Source: Sanghuangporus weigelae
Lineage: Eukaryota; Basidiomycota; Agaricomycetes; Hymenochaetales; Hymenochaetaceae
Length of the DNA stretch: 64,000 nt
Assembly (NCBI GenBank): GCA_033182465.1
Contig: CP137325.1
Span: 248,001 to 312,000 of the forward strand
Reading direction: 5' to 3'
Both the position numbers and the translations under genes were made by a program. Shown piece by piece: positions 46,201-56,972 of this stretch (its first letter is position 1; each line of letters begins with the position of its first letter). The notes beneath the pieces are model-generated. The model was not told the DNA's origin. It did not search any database and was given only the letters and a program-made list of their open reading frames with translations.

Positions 46201-48219
46201 TCGGCTCCCTGATCTCCGCCCTCTTGCCCCTATCTCCTACTCCTCGGCTTCGGCTTTCTGCTTCTGAGTCGGCGCCCCTTTGACAAACTCGGACAGCCAA
46301 GAGATGTTCCGATTTCTATGAGCTATGTGGATGACGCATACATACATGCATACATGCATACAGTAGCCGCTCAATATCGTCTAAAAGAAGACACTACTAC
46401 TAGTCCTCAGGAAGCTGTGTTTCTTATCGTCTCATATTTCTTTTTTTTTGTCTCGATCTTTACGTCCCTTCTAGTCGTGCGCTTCCTGGGGCGTTACAGG
46501 AGCTGACGCTCCATCATACGCTAGAACTAAGAATCGTTTGTAAGATACTAATTGATGATATATGCTAACGCTGGTACTCAATGCGCTTTGCTATCCGGAA
46601 TCTCCTGAATCCGAGAGATTCACACTTGCATGGACCCAGGGTCTTCTCGGCCTTGTCTTCGCAGTGTTTTTCTCAAACGACTGCGATCTTTCACTCAAGC
46701 GCCGTACCAACCTAGCGTCACTTCCGGACATCTGCAGTCGTACGCTATGATACGATTCGAGGTTCCCACGGAGCTACGCGCCCGAAGATGCGCTGCGAAT
46801 GATCAAAAAGCGTGTACGTAGCTCCATCAAGATCCAAGAGTGTGACTTTGATCAGTCCGGATATATTCAGTGCTACTGCGGATGGCAGTAGCCGCGCGAA
46901 ACTGCAGAGCCGCTTTGCTCGAAACTCTCACTCAAGAATCCCCAACGGCCGCCCAGAAACGGGAGGATATCATCGCTAGTAGTAGTACTGATGCGATCAA
47001 AAGCCCGAGGGAAAGCGCCAAGCTCAGGTCATATACAGTTGCCTGCGCGCGGAGACACGTAAGTCAACTCGACTACAGTCACTAGGAAGTCAGTGCTGGG
47101 CATTGATGCGATCCGGTTATAGCACCTTCAGATTCAGATTCACGTGTAGATTGATTCCAGAGACGGAGACGGGCGAGTTGTGACCACTTGAAGCACGTCG
47201 CTTCTGTATCTCAGTCTGGTGGGCGTCACCAAGTACATATCTATGCGCTTATGTGATCGAAATCGAGTTGAGTTGCTGCGGACCAAGTTTGCGTTGTCAG
47301 TGTTCTGATGTACGAAGAGCCACGAAGCAAAACAGCTTGAATGATGAATGATCTGATCAGTCCTTTACTTACATCACTTCACATTACGATACCTCAGATC
47401 CACGAGTAGATCCCGCAGCCGAGACGGTGCAGGATGATGCATCTGAGCCGTTAGTAGTTACGAAACCTGTCTGATTATTGGAATCGTCTTGGATTAGTTA
47501 CAAAGATCGAAATTGTCTCGAACCTTAATATGGAGGTCACTTACCACCGCAGCATCATCGGTTCATCAGGAGAAAGATGTACTTTCGTCTGACACAGACA
47601 CATCCGACATTGTCATCAAAACAGCGGTGAAGCAACAGCGTCAATTTTGCCTTAGACCATTTTCGGAACGCGTCGAAGTTTGACCACAGCCCCACGCGAG
47701 TTTGCGAAACCTTGTTATTTTTAGCTCCGGAAGAGATCCTTCTGGGGGTGCTTAGGCTTAGGCGCGTAGAGCGATCTGTGCCTAGCATCTTCCGTAAGGT
47801 AAGATATCACGGACACACATTTCCACCACTGTCTCCAGGAATCAAAGCTTAGGATCAAAGATCACAAGCTCAAATGCGGGGGTTACAACTTACAAAATTC
47901 GTTCGCTCTCACCTCAATCTCTTGATCGATACATCCGCTCGTTGCTCGTTACCCAAATCAGCAAAGCCGTGCTACACGGCACTGAGGATAGAAGATCGGG
48001 TCTGTAAAGATGGTCAGGCACTTTGATACGCTAAAGTATCTCGGAAGAGGTCTTTACCAGATCAGCAAGACAATGGTCGAGATGTCAGCTTTCACCGCTT
48101 CATAGCTTTCTGTCTCTCGAGTTCAATTGACGCGCTGTGCCACCCCCGGTTGGTAAGTACTCAAGTTTGATAGCCTATTTGAAGACAGGGATCAGACGGC
48201 TGTGCTCAAGAGAACTTCG
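43284..48219. other. Gene-free stretch, pyrimidine-rich, with hairpins
   Basis: About 4.9 kb with many overlapping short frames but no recognisable protein, tRNA or rRNA. The centre (43.5-46.3 kb) is C/T-rich on the plus strand. Short inverted repeats cluster at 45388-45470: CCCCCT-n-AGGGGG, CTTCGGC-n-GCCGAAG and GCGATGCATCGC. Nothing further can be assigned. Confidence 0.5.
44733..44826. repeat. (CCCCTT)n-type pyrimidine repeat
   Basis: Repeated CCCCTT units degrade into CTTCCTTG units; the plus strand is almost pure pyrimidine. Confidence 0.85.
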
Positions 48220-48593
48220 CACTTACCTCGTGTGAAACGTCGCTTCAATAGATCTGACCACAAAATTGGAAGTACTACACTTGAGCCCACAGCATGAGTT
48301 TGGCACCTAGCGAAGTTGATCCTCTGTATACGCTCGCGGGTCATCAGCACGGAAACAAAGCACCTTAAGCTGCTATAGGTACTGCACTTCAGTCGGAACT
48401 TTACACAGCAAAACGGGCAGGCTCATTTCGGCAGGTCTTAGTGCGAAGGTTTGCTTGAGTAACGGAAGCGTACGAAGTACATTCAAAGTCCAGAGAAACT
48501 TGCAATACAGGCTCTTTCCTATCAGCGGACGACTGAACGTTGCTCCGAGTCTTCTTCGTAAAGAACAGTCAAGGCAATACCACTTTAGAGTGT
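48220..48593. repeat. Degenerate copy of the MDR-array spacer
   Basis: It matches the 3' spacers of the MDR genes in order: a GTGAAACGTCGCTTCAATAG-like block, TCTGACCACAAA, GCATGAGTTTGGCACCTAGCG, TGTATACGCT and ACTTCAGTCGGAACTTTACA. Homologous sequence follows genes A, B and C. A spacer with no gene in front of it suggests a lost sixth copy to the left. Confidence 0.7.
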
Positions 48594-48849
48594 CTTACTG
48601 CCTTTTTCATATGTATTGTCACTCGCGACTTCTGTGATTTTTGTCACACAGAACACCTCAAAGTATAAAAATCACCATATCTCACTCAATTCTTGACCGT
48701 TTTGCATAATCTAAGTTGCTAAACTCATAGTTTTAAAATGTGTTTCAGACTCTAACAAGGATGAAGAGAAATGAGCAAAAAATGAGTGAGATATGTCGTA
48801 AAAGGTCGATTTTAGACACTTCCTTCATGTGCAGTTTTTCCTGCCCTCA
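48594..48849 (+). repeat. Left arm of the 256-bp inverted repeat
   Basis: Pairs with 49106-49361 over its whole length, two mismatches. Confidence 0.93.
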
Positions 48850-49105
48850 GACTGGGTGCTACAACAGCCTAGACTGCACCAAAGTGATGCTATTGGTATA
48901 ATATGAATTTTCAGACATCAGATTTCCTAAGAATAAATTTATTTTGAGGTCTGGGGGTCCTTGAGAAAAGGTAGGTTTGAGCTCAGCCCAGACATGCATC
49001 AAACCAGCAGATACAACACAGAATAGAGCTCAAAGTCAGCCTGTAAACTTAAAATAAAATAATCATATCATTTTGGACTTGCTTATAGGACTGTAGAAGC
49101 AGGGA

Positions 49106-49361
49106 TGAGGGCAGGAAAAACTGCACATGAAAGATGTGTCTAAAATCGACCTTTTACGACATATCTCACTCATTTTTTGCTCATTTCTCTTCATCCTTGT
49201 TAGAGTCTGAAACACATTTTAAAACTATGAGTTTAGCAACTTAGATTATGCAAAACGGTCAAGAATTGAGTGAGATATGGTGATTTTTATACTTTGAGGT
49301 GTTCTGTGTGACAAAAATCACAGAAGTCGCGAGTGACAATACATATGAAAAAGGCAGTAAG
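49106..49361 (-). repeat. Right arm of the 256-bp inverted repeat
   Basis: Reverse complement of 48594-48849, two mismatches. Confidence 0.93.
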
Positions 49362-49760
49362 GCAGCAACTGTATGTTCACTTTGACCGTCATCACGTCGC
49401 GGTGTACGATTTAGGGCGAGAATAGTATCCCAAATCGCGAAGTCGGTCTTCTTTGCTCAATCCTTACCTGCTGAATTCGTGTGAGAGATAATCAAGTGTT
49501 GACGGAAGGAAATGCTCGATTATCTCGAATGAGCTATCGAAACCGACAGAATAGCTTGTAAAAGGAGTTTTCTGCGGCAATACATGGCAGGTTGACAATG
49601 GTCGAAGAGAAAAGCGACGCTTCAGTCTACATACATAAGTAGGATCGTAACTACGATGACGTCATAAATGATTTGCTTTGTCAGCTGCATATTGCTTGGT
49701 GAGCGTATTTATGATCGATCATTTCTTCCTCCTAGGACACAGTGCCATACATAGATATAG
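49362..49760. other. Upstream region of MDR gene A
   Basis: Shares blocks with the other array spacers (GATAATC-n-TCTCGA, TTTGCTTTGTCAG, TATTGCTTGG), so it was part of the duplicated unit. Confidence 0.6.
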
Positions 49761-49768
49761 TATAAATG
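49761..49768 (+). promoter_or_regulatory. TATA box of MDR gene A
   Basis: TATAAATG lies 56 bp before the ATG; equivalent boxes precede copies B, C and D. Confidence 0.65.
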
Positions 49769-49816
49769 TCGTAACTGTCTCGTATCTGTGAGCATTCACA
49801 TCTAAATCAACTCACC

Positions 49817-51128
49817 ATGGCCAGAATTCCTTCAGAGCAACTCGGCGTTCTCTCGACCAAGACGTCTGAAACCCTCCAGACATTCCCAGTGCCATCTCCT
49901 GGACCTGGAGAGGTCCTCGTTAAGAATGTCGCTGTAGCATCAAATCCAAAAGACTGGAAAGTCCCGCTCTTCACTCCCGATTATAGCGCCATCGAGGGAA
50001 ACGATGTCGCAGGAATCATTGCGAAAGTGGGTGAAGGCGTAACGGAATACAAGGGCGGAGAGCGTGTTGCGGCATTTAGCATCATGGCTACAGGAGATAA
50101 TAAGGCAAGTGGCAACTGACTATCGCAGATGTGCCCTTGCTTTACTGAATGATTCGTGTGTGCACAGTATGGAGCGTATGCCCAGTATACGGTCGCTCCC
50201 GCAGCGACTACTTTCCCGATCCCGGAATCGACCTCGTTCGAAGAGGCTGCGACGCTGCCACTCGCAGTTGGCACTGCGTTCATCGGACTATTTAAACGAC
50301 TTGGTATACCCGAGGAGCCATCTGGTACGTCTATTTCTCTCCGAATTTCTTCATTTGCTGGAGTGTTTATCTGGTTGCGCAAAAAGGTGAACTGAAAAGT
50401 ATTATCATAAACGGAGCCTCATCCTCTGTCGGATCGTACGCAGTGCAGTTAGCCAAGCGTGCCGGATTATTCGTCATCGGAATTGCGGGCTCATCCAAAG
50501 ATTATGCCAAAAGTCTGGGTGCTGATGTGATCGTCGATTATCGAGAACATTCCGGCGATGCATTGGTACGCCCAGCTCTTTTCTCGAAATAGGGTATAAA
50601 CTCATGTCTGAATTTATGCAAATTAGGAGAAAGTCCTGATCGAAGCTGCTACGGGCAAGAATGTCCAGTGGGCTTACGACGCCATAACGGAGAAAGGATC
50701 AACCATTATTCTTTCCCGCGTCCTGGCAAAGGCGTCTCCCACCGGAAAGGGCAAAGTCACTTGCCTGAATCCCGCAAGCGATGAAGATCTCAAGCAAATC
50801 CCCGAAGGCATCGAGTACGAGCGCACTTTTGTGGGCACGGCTTATGGGGAGGATAAATATTGTGGGTTGAAACCATTGTTTTTTTGGAGACCACGCGGAA
50901 ACCAATTGATCCCATGTTGCACTGGCAGTTTCCGCTAGATTCTATCGTCAGATTGGACAATGGTTAGCCGTATCTCCGCCGTTCCAGCCAAATCGCATGG
51001 AGGTCCTGCCTGATGGCCTCGCAAGTGTTCCGAAGGGACTCGAGCTCCTGAAGACCGGAAAAGTGCATGGAGAGAAGCTTGTCTACAGGATTGCGGAAAC
51101 ACCTGGACTAAAACAGCTGAAAGAATAA
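49817..51128 (+). CDS. MDR-family NAD(P)H-dependent reductase, array copy A
   Basis: Exons are 49817-50104, 50168-50324, 50387-50565, 50627-50861 and 50929-51128, giving 352 aa. The GroES-like N-terminal part has FPVPSPGPGEVLVKNVAVASNPKDWK and YSAIEGNDVAGIIAKVGEGVTEYKGGERVAAF. The Rossmann part has GASSSVGSYAVQLAKRAG (nucleotide-binding loop) and LGADVIVDYRE. The C-terminus has SARFYRQIGQWLA and GLASVPKGLELLKTGKVHGEKLVYRIAETPGLK. No catalytic-zinc Cys/His set is seen, so this is the zinc-free enoyl/quinone-reductase-like branch of MDR, cytosolic, substrate unknown. Intron 1 starts GC (GCAAGT at 50105). The stop is displaced, adding QLKE after the usual end. Looks functional. Confidence 0.92.
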
Positions 51129-52092
51129 CAAATTCTGCTGAAAAGAAGGTATACAAAAATAACGTCTGGAGCATTCGTGCAGTACATAAGTCTGCAATTA
51201 TTCAATATTGTGGTTTTGTGTTGACTTACGAAGCTCCTTGTTTGCAAGAAGTGAAGAGCTGTGTCAACTCTGCACTTGCCTTGCGAAAGGTCGCTTCAGT
51301 GGATCTGGTCACAAAGTTGAAAGACTTCTTACATTTTAGTCCATTGCATGAGTTCGGCCGTTGATCCTGTGCATACGCTTATGAGTCTTCAACACAAAAT
51401 CAATTCACATACTTTAAGATATGTCGAATTGGACAAGGTCTACACTTCAGTCGAAGTTCTGCGCGGCAGAACGGCAAATTCGCCTCAACAGGACCGAGTG
51501 TACGGGCTCGCTCGAAATGTGAAGGTGTATGGATTACATTTAAAGGTCAGACTGAAATCTGCGAATAAGTTCTTTGCTGCCAGCGGGCGCTTTATAAGTG
51601 GGCACTGCCAGTTTCATGTAAAATCGAGCTTTCTGCCTGGAAAATGGTTAAGTCAGTGCAGTGAGTCTTAAAAGAAAAATATGTACATTCCAGCTTTGTC
51701 CTTCGTAACGCCGCAGCGAGATAACGCTAATGTGAGAACGGTATTCCAGGCCGGCCACGGCCTCTTCGTTTATCTTTCCTCGTCCGTGTTGAACTAGATC
51801 GAGCGATAATCGACTCTCGACGAAGTGAGACGCCCGACTACCTCAACCGGGCTGCCTACTACCAGTATCTTGAAGAGAATGTCATGCTACAACAATGCAC
51901 GGTTTCAGTCAGGAGACCGAAAGAAGGCGAAAAAGACGACGTTTTGTCTAGGTCGGACTGTGCTGACGTCATGTGGGATCTACTTTTCCTAGTGAGATAA
52001 CAGCACAATATAGCGTGGAATAGAGTATGTTTCTAGTCAGTAAGCGGACCAAGGTAAGCGGGCCTTGGACATTAAAAAATATGTAAAAACCG
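51129..52092. repeat. Array spacer A-B (about 1 kb)
   Basis: Shared blocks with other spacers include AAGGTCGCTTCAGTGGATCTGG, ATGAGTTCGG, TGCGAATAAGTTCTTTGCTGCCAG and GATAATCGA-n-GAAGTGAGA. No separate gene. Confidence 0.7.
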
Positions 52093-52100
52093 TATATAAG
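52093..52100 (+). promoter_or_regulatory. TATA box of MDR gene B
   Basis: TATATAAG, 46 bp before the ATG. Confidence 0.65.
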
Positions 52101-52138
52101 TGTCTTTATCTCTGCTGCCATCTACCTTTCAGTTCACC

Positions 52139-53445
52139 ATGGCCAGTATTCTTTCTGAACAACTCGGTGTTCTCTCAACCAAATCATCTGAAACTCTCCA
52201 GACGTTCCCAGTTCCATCTCCGGGACCGGGAGAAGTACTCATCCAGAATGTTGCCATAGCGTCAAACCCAAAAGACTGGAAGATGCCAATTTTCATTCCC
52301 AATTATAGTGCCATCGAGGGAAATGATGTCGCGGGTATAATCGTGAAAGTTGGCGAGGGCGTAATGGAATACAAGGGCGGAGAGCGTGTTGCGGCATTTA
52401 CCATCATGTGCTCAGGAAATAACAAAGTAAGCAGCAACCAATGTTTGCAAATGTATCCTTACGAATGTATTCTTACCGAACTGATCGTATGTACGCAGTA
52501 TGGAGCATACGCCCAATATACGGTGGTTCCCGTTGAGACTACTTTTCCCATTCCAGACTCAACCTCGTTTGAAGAGGCAGCAACGCTACCACTCGCAGTT
52601 GGCACTGCATTCATTGGACTATTTAAACGACTTGGTATACCCGAGGAACCATCTGGTAAGTCTATTTCTCTCCGAATTTTTTCATTTGCTAGAGTGCTAA
52701 TCTGGTTGCGCAAAAAGGTGAACAGAAAGGTATTATCATAAACGGAGCCTCATCCTCTGTCGGATCGTACGCAGTGCAGTTAGCCAAGCGAGCCGGATTA
52801 TTCGTCATCGGAATTGCGGGCTCATCCAAAGATTACGCTAAAGGCCTGGGTGCTGATGTGATCGTCGATTATCGGGAGCATTCCGGTGATGCATTGGTAC
52901 GCCTTCGACTCGTTTTTGATAGAATGGAAATTCATCTTAAATTTTGCTTTGAATAGGAGAAAGCCCTGGTCGAAGCTTCCAGAGACAGAAATGTCCAGTG
53001 GATATACGACGCCGTAACGGAGGAAAGGTCAACCGTTATCCTTTCCCGCGTCCTGGCAAAGGTGTCTCCCACTGGAAAGGGCAAAGTCACATTCGTGCAA
53101 CCCGTAAGCGATGAAGATCTCAAGCAAATCCCCGAAGGCATCGAGTATGAGCGCACTTTCGTGATGGCGGCTTATGGGGAAGATAAAAATCGCAAGTTGA
53201 AACCATCGTTATTTGGAGACCACACGGAAACCAATTGACCCCATGTTGCACTGGCAGTTTCCGCTAGATTCTATCGTCAAATTGGACAATGGTTAGCCGC
53301 ATCTCCGCCGTTCCAACCAAACCGCGCGAAGATCCTGCCTGATGGCCTCGCAAGTGTTCCGAAGGGACTCGAGCTCCTGAAGACTGGAAAAGTGCACGGA
53401 GAGAAGCTTGTCTACAGGATTGCGGAAACACCTGGACTAAAATAG
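52139..53445 (+). CDS. MDR-family NAD(P)H-dependent reductase, array copy B
   Basis: Exons are 52139-52426, 52499-52655, 52718-52896, 52957-53191 and 53258-53445, giving 348 aa. All MDR landmarks are kept: PSPGPGEVLIQNVAIASNPKDWK, EGNDVAGIIVKVGEG, FEEAATLPLAVGTAFIGL, GASSSVGSYAVQLAKRAG, GADVIVDYREHSGDAL, RFYRQIGQWLA and the TPGLK end. Exon lengths are 288-157-179-235-188. Here intron 1 is GT (GTAAGC), whereas the last intron starts GC (GCAAGT at 53192), which changes the residue at that junction from Phe to Leu. Exon 4 carries its own variants (EASRDRNVQWIYDAVTEERS), shared in part with copy D, suggesting divergence or conversion between copies. Substrate unknown. Confidence 0.92.
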
Positions 53446-54270
53446 CTGAAAGTGTAACGAATTCTGTTAGGAAAAATTTAAATATGACGATTGGAACGTT
53501 TGTGCGGCACATATGTGGTTTTGTGCTACGAAATCAGAAGTGGTAGGTTGTATCTATGTGAACTTTGCACGTGCCTTATGGAAACGTCGCTGCAGCGAAT
53601 CTGGCCACAAAGCTGAAAGACTGACACTTTAATCTGCCGCATAAGTTCGATTCCTAGCGAAAATTTATAGTTTGTGTACGCATGTGAGCCCTTGGCACAG
53701 AAAAAAAAAAAGAAACTACGTACATTAAACTGTGTCAAATTGAGAAGGCATAGCGTCAGCCGAGATTTTATACAGCAGAATGGCAGGTTCGACCCAATAG
53801 CAATAGGATTGAGGGAAAGGGCCGGCTCGAAACTTGAATGTATATGAATTCTAGTTAAAAGTCAGGGGGAAATATGCGAATAAGCTCTGCGACCAGCGGA
53901 CACTTTAACTAAGTGGCGCAGAGCGTTGTCAGATGCATGAAAAGCCGAGCTTTTTTCCTGGAAAATGGTCAGACCAGTGCAGCGAATCTTAGCTTAGAGA
54001 ATAAGGCTTCTTCCAACTCAGCCGAGAAATAATCGAGTCTTGGCAAAGTGAGATTCCCGATTGTCTCGACCGGGCTTTCTATGCTGCCAGAGTAGCTTGA
54101 AGAGAATAGCACGAAGATAGTGTTTTGCTAAAATTATACATAGATTCAGTTAAATCGATGATGGAAGAAGATGGAAAATGTTAAAGCAATGGCTAAAGAG
54201 GACTGTGATGAAATCTGCTTTGTCAGCCGAGTATTGCTTAGTAAGATACCATATATTATCAGTAAGCGGG
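53446..54270. repeat. Array spacer B-C
   Basis: About 0.85 kb, repeats the blocks of the A-B spacer with an A run at about 53701-53711. No gene. Confidence 0.7.
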
Positions 54271-54278
54271 TATATAAA
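54271..54278 (+). promoter_or_regulatory. TATA box of MDR gene C
   Basis: TATATAAA, 58 bp before the ATG. Confidence 0.65.
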
Positions 54279-54328
54279 GATAGTTATTGATATAGTTTTT
54301 ACCTCTGTGGTTCCCCTTTCAATTCACC

Positions 54329-55620
54329 ATGGCCAGTATTCCTTCTGAACAACTCGGTGTTCTCTCGACCAAGACATCTGAAACCCTCCAGACATTCCCG
54401 GTGCCATCTCCTGGACCTGGAGAGGTCCTCATTAAGAATGTTGCTGTAGCGTCAAACCCAAAAGACTGGAAAGCACCCCTCTTCACTCCCAATTATAGTG
54501 CCATCGAGGGAAATGATGTTGCGGGTATAATCGTAAAAGTTGGCGAAGGCGTAACGGAATACAAGGGCGGAGAGCGCGTTGCGGCGTTTAGCATCATGCG
54601 CTCAGGAAATAACAAGGCAAGCAGCAATTGTGTAACTACTGCAAATGTATACTTACCGAACGATTTGTATGTATGCAGTATGGAGCGTACGCTCAGTATA
54701 CAGTTGCTCCCGCAGCGACTACTTTTCCCATTCCAGATTCAACCTCGTTCGAAGAGGCAGCAACGCTACCACTCGCAGTTGGCACTGCGTTCATCGGACT
54801 ATTTAAACGACTTGGTATACCCGAGGAGCCATCTGGTAAGTCTATTTCTCTCCGAATTTCACAATTTGCTGCAGTGCTGATCTGGTTGCGCAAAAAGGTG
54901 AACTGAAAGGTATTATTATAAACGGAGCCTCATCCTCTGTCGGATCATACGCAGTGCAGTTAGCTAAGCGTGCCGGATTGTTCGTCATCGGAATTGCGGG
55001 CTCATCCAAAGATTATGCCAAAAGCCTGGGTGCTGATGTGATCGTCGATTATCGAGAACATTCCGGTGATGCATTGGTACGCCCAGCTTTTTTCTCGAAA
55101 TAGAATACAAACTCATGTTTGCATATATGCAAATTAGGAGAAAGCTTTGATCGAAGCTGCCACAGGCAAGAATGTCCAGTGGGCTTACGACGCCATAACG
55201 GAGAAAGGATCAACTATTATTCTTTCCCGCGTCCTGGCAAAGGCGTCTCCCACCGGAAAGGGCAAAGTCACTTTCGTACTTCATGTAAGCGACGATGAAC
55301 TCAAACAGATACCCGAAGGCATTGAATACGAGCTCACTCTTGTGAGCACAGCTCATGGGGAAGATAAAGATTGTAAGCTCAAGGTTTTATTGTTGGGTGA
55401 ATGCACGGAAACCAATTGAGCCCGTGTTACAGTTTCCGCTAGATTCTATCGTCAGATTGGAAAATGGCTAGCCGCATCTCCTCCTTTCCAGCCAAACCGC
55501 GCGAAGATCCTGCCTGATGGTCTCGCGAGTGTTCCGAAGGGACTCGAGCTCCTGAAGACTGGAAAGGTACACGGGGAAAAGCTTATCTACAGGATTGTGG
55601 AAACACCTGGACTAAAATAG
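54329..55620 (+). CDS. MDR-family NAD(P)H-dependent reductase, array copy C
   Basis: Exons are 54329-54616, 54679-54835, 54898-55076, 55138-55372 and 55433-55620, giving 348 aa with the array-standard exon lengths 288-157-179-235-188. N-terminal MASIPSEQLGVLSTKTSETL, GroES-like YSAIEGNDVAGIIVKVGEG, nucleotide-binding GASSSVGSYAVQLAKRAG, exon 4 KALIEAATGKNVQWAYDAIT and C-terminal RFYRQIGKWLAASPPFQPNR are all intact. Intron 1 starts GC (GCAAGC at 54617); the others are GT-AG. Exon 4 is closer to copy A upstream and to copy D downstream (HVSDDELKQIPEGIEYEL), a mosaic that suggests gene conversion. Substrate unknown. Confidence 0.93.
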
Positions 55621-56899
55621 CTGAAAGAATAACGAATTCTGTTGGGAAAAAGTTGTACATGATATGATGATTTTTTGGAACGTTTGTGCGTACATATGTC
55701 TATACATATTTAATATTGTGGTTTTGCGCTACGAAATCAGTAGTAGGCTGTATCTATGTGAAATTTGCACATGCCTCATGAAACGAACGTCGCTTCAGCG
55801 AATCTGACCACAAAGCTGAAAGACTGACACTTTAATCTGCTGCATAAGTAGTTCGGTTCCTAGCGAAATGTATTCTTTGTGTACGCTTGTGATCACTTAG
55901 CACAGAAAGAAGCTACATACATTAACTCGCGTCAGATGAACAGGACTAGACACCAATCGAGATTTTACACAACAGAACGACAGGTTCGTCTCAATAGGAC
56001 TGACTGTAAGGGCTCACTTTTAATTGAAAGTGTACAAATTGCATCTAAACGTCGGACTGAAATCTGCGAATAAACTCTTTGCTGCCAGTGGGCGCTTTAG
56101 CTGAGTGGGGTCAAGCATTGCCAGTTGTATGTAAAATCAAACCTTCTGCCTGGAACATGGTCAGTTCAGTGCAGTGACTTAGATGAATAGATTCTTAGTC
56201 GACCGCGGCTTCTTCCTTTATTTGTTGAAGTCAGTCGAGAGATAATCGAGTCTTGATGAAGTGAGATGCTCGTTTGTCTGTACAGGGCTTTCTATGCTGC
56301 CAGAATAGCTTGTAGGGAATGTTCTGCTACTAGAACTATACATGGATTCAGCTAAGAGGTCGATGAAAGAAGACAGAAAAGCTCACATAAATTGATGATG
56401 TTAGACAGGACTGTGATGACGCCATACTAAATCTGCTTTGTCAGTCGCGTATTGATATGATAAAGTGGCAAGAGTACGAGGAACCCTTGATTATATTCAA
56501 ACAGACAGAGGGCTGATCCCAGCGGGGGAGAAATTGTCCGGATTTTTCAGGCCCTAACGGGCCTGTTTTATCTGGATTGGATCAGGCCTTCCGGTCGTTT
56601 ACCTACCTAATTAAATAGTCTCAGGTTAGGGTTAGGCCAAATTAAGCGATACATATTATCTCAGCATAAGATTAGATCATTTTGTTGTGTTGTGTTCTTG
56701 GCAGATCTTCTCGGGCCGGAATTGCGTCAGCCATTTGACCCATTTCGGGGCTGAATTATCCGGATCACCTCAGCCCTCGAGGCTGAAATCCGACAATCGT
56801 CTATTGGAAGAATAATCACAACACTCGCGTACGTACGGGATGTTTTCTAGATTCTTCAGTAAACGGGCCCAGGTAAGCGGGCCCAGTATATGAAGATAG
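55621..56899. repeat. Array spacer C-D with an extra insertion
   Basis: Repeats the other spacers up to about 56470. Then about 340 bp not found in them follow (roughly 56470-56815), with imperfect inverted ends (ATTGTCCGGATTT near 56538 and AAATCCGACAAT near 56787). A decayed short transposon is possible. Confidence 0.55.
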
Positions 56900-56909
56900 T
56901 ATATAAATG
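56900..56909 (+). promoter_or_regulatory. TATA box of MDR gene D
   Basis: TATATAAATG, 73 bp before the ATG. Confidence 0.65.
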
Positions 56910-56972
56910 CCATTGATGTAGTTTTTATCTCTGTCCTCTCTGTGGTCATTCCCATTCCCCTTTCAATTCGCC

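Larger units (their letters stand above)
48594..49361. mobile_element. Foldback element with 256-bp inverted arms
   Basis: Arms 48594-48849 and 49106-49361 are reverse complements differing at two positions, separated by a 256-bp spacer. If the TA pairs at 48596-48597 and 49358-49359 are a target duplication, the element proper is 48598-49357 (760 bp). It has no transposase frame. Near-identity of the arms points to a recent insertion or ongoing arm homogenisation. It splits the spacer sequence upstream of MDR gene A. Confidence 0.85.

Noticed and set aside
53640-53660. B-box-like GTTCGATTCC suggesting a tRNA
   Set aside because: It is part of the repeated MDR spacer and no cloverleaf or A box surrounds it.
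56625-56642. Telomere-like AGGTTAGGGTTAGG
   Set aside because: Only about two units; too short to call an interstitial telomere tract.
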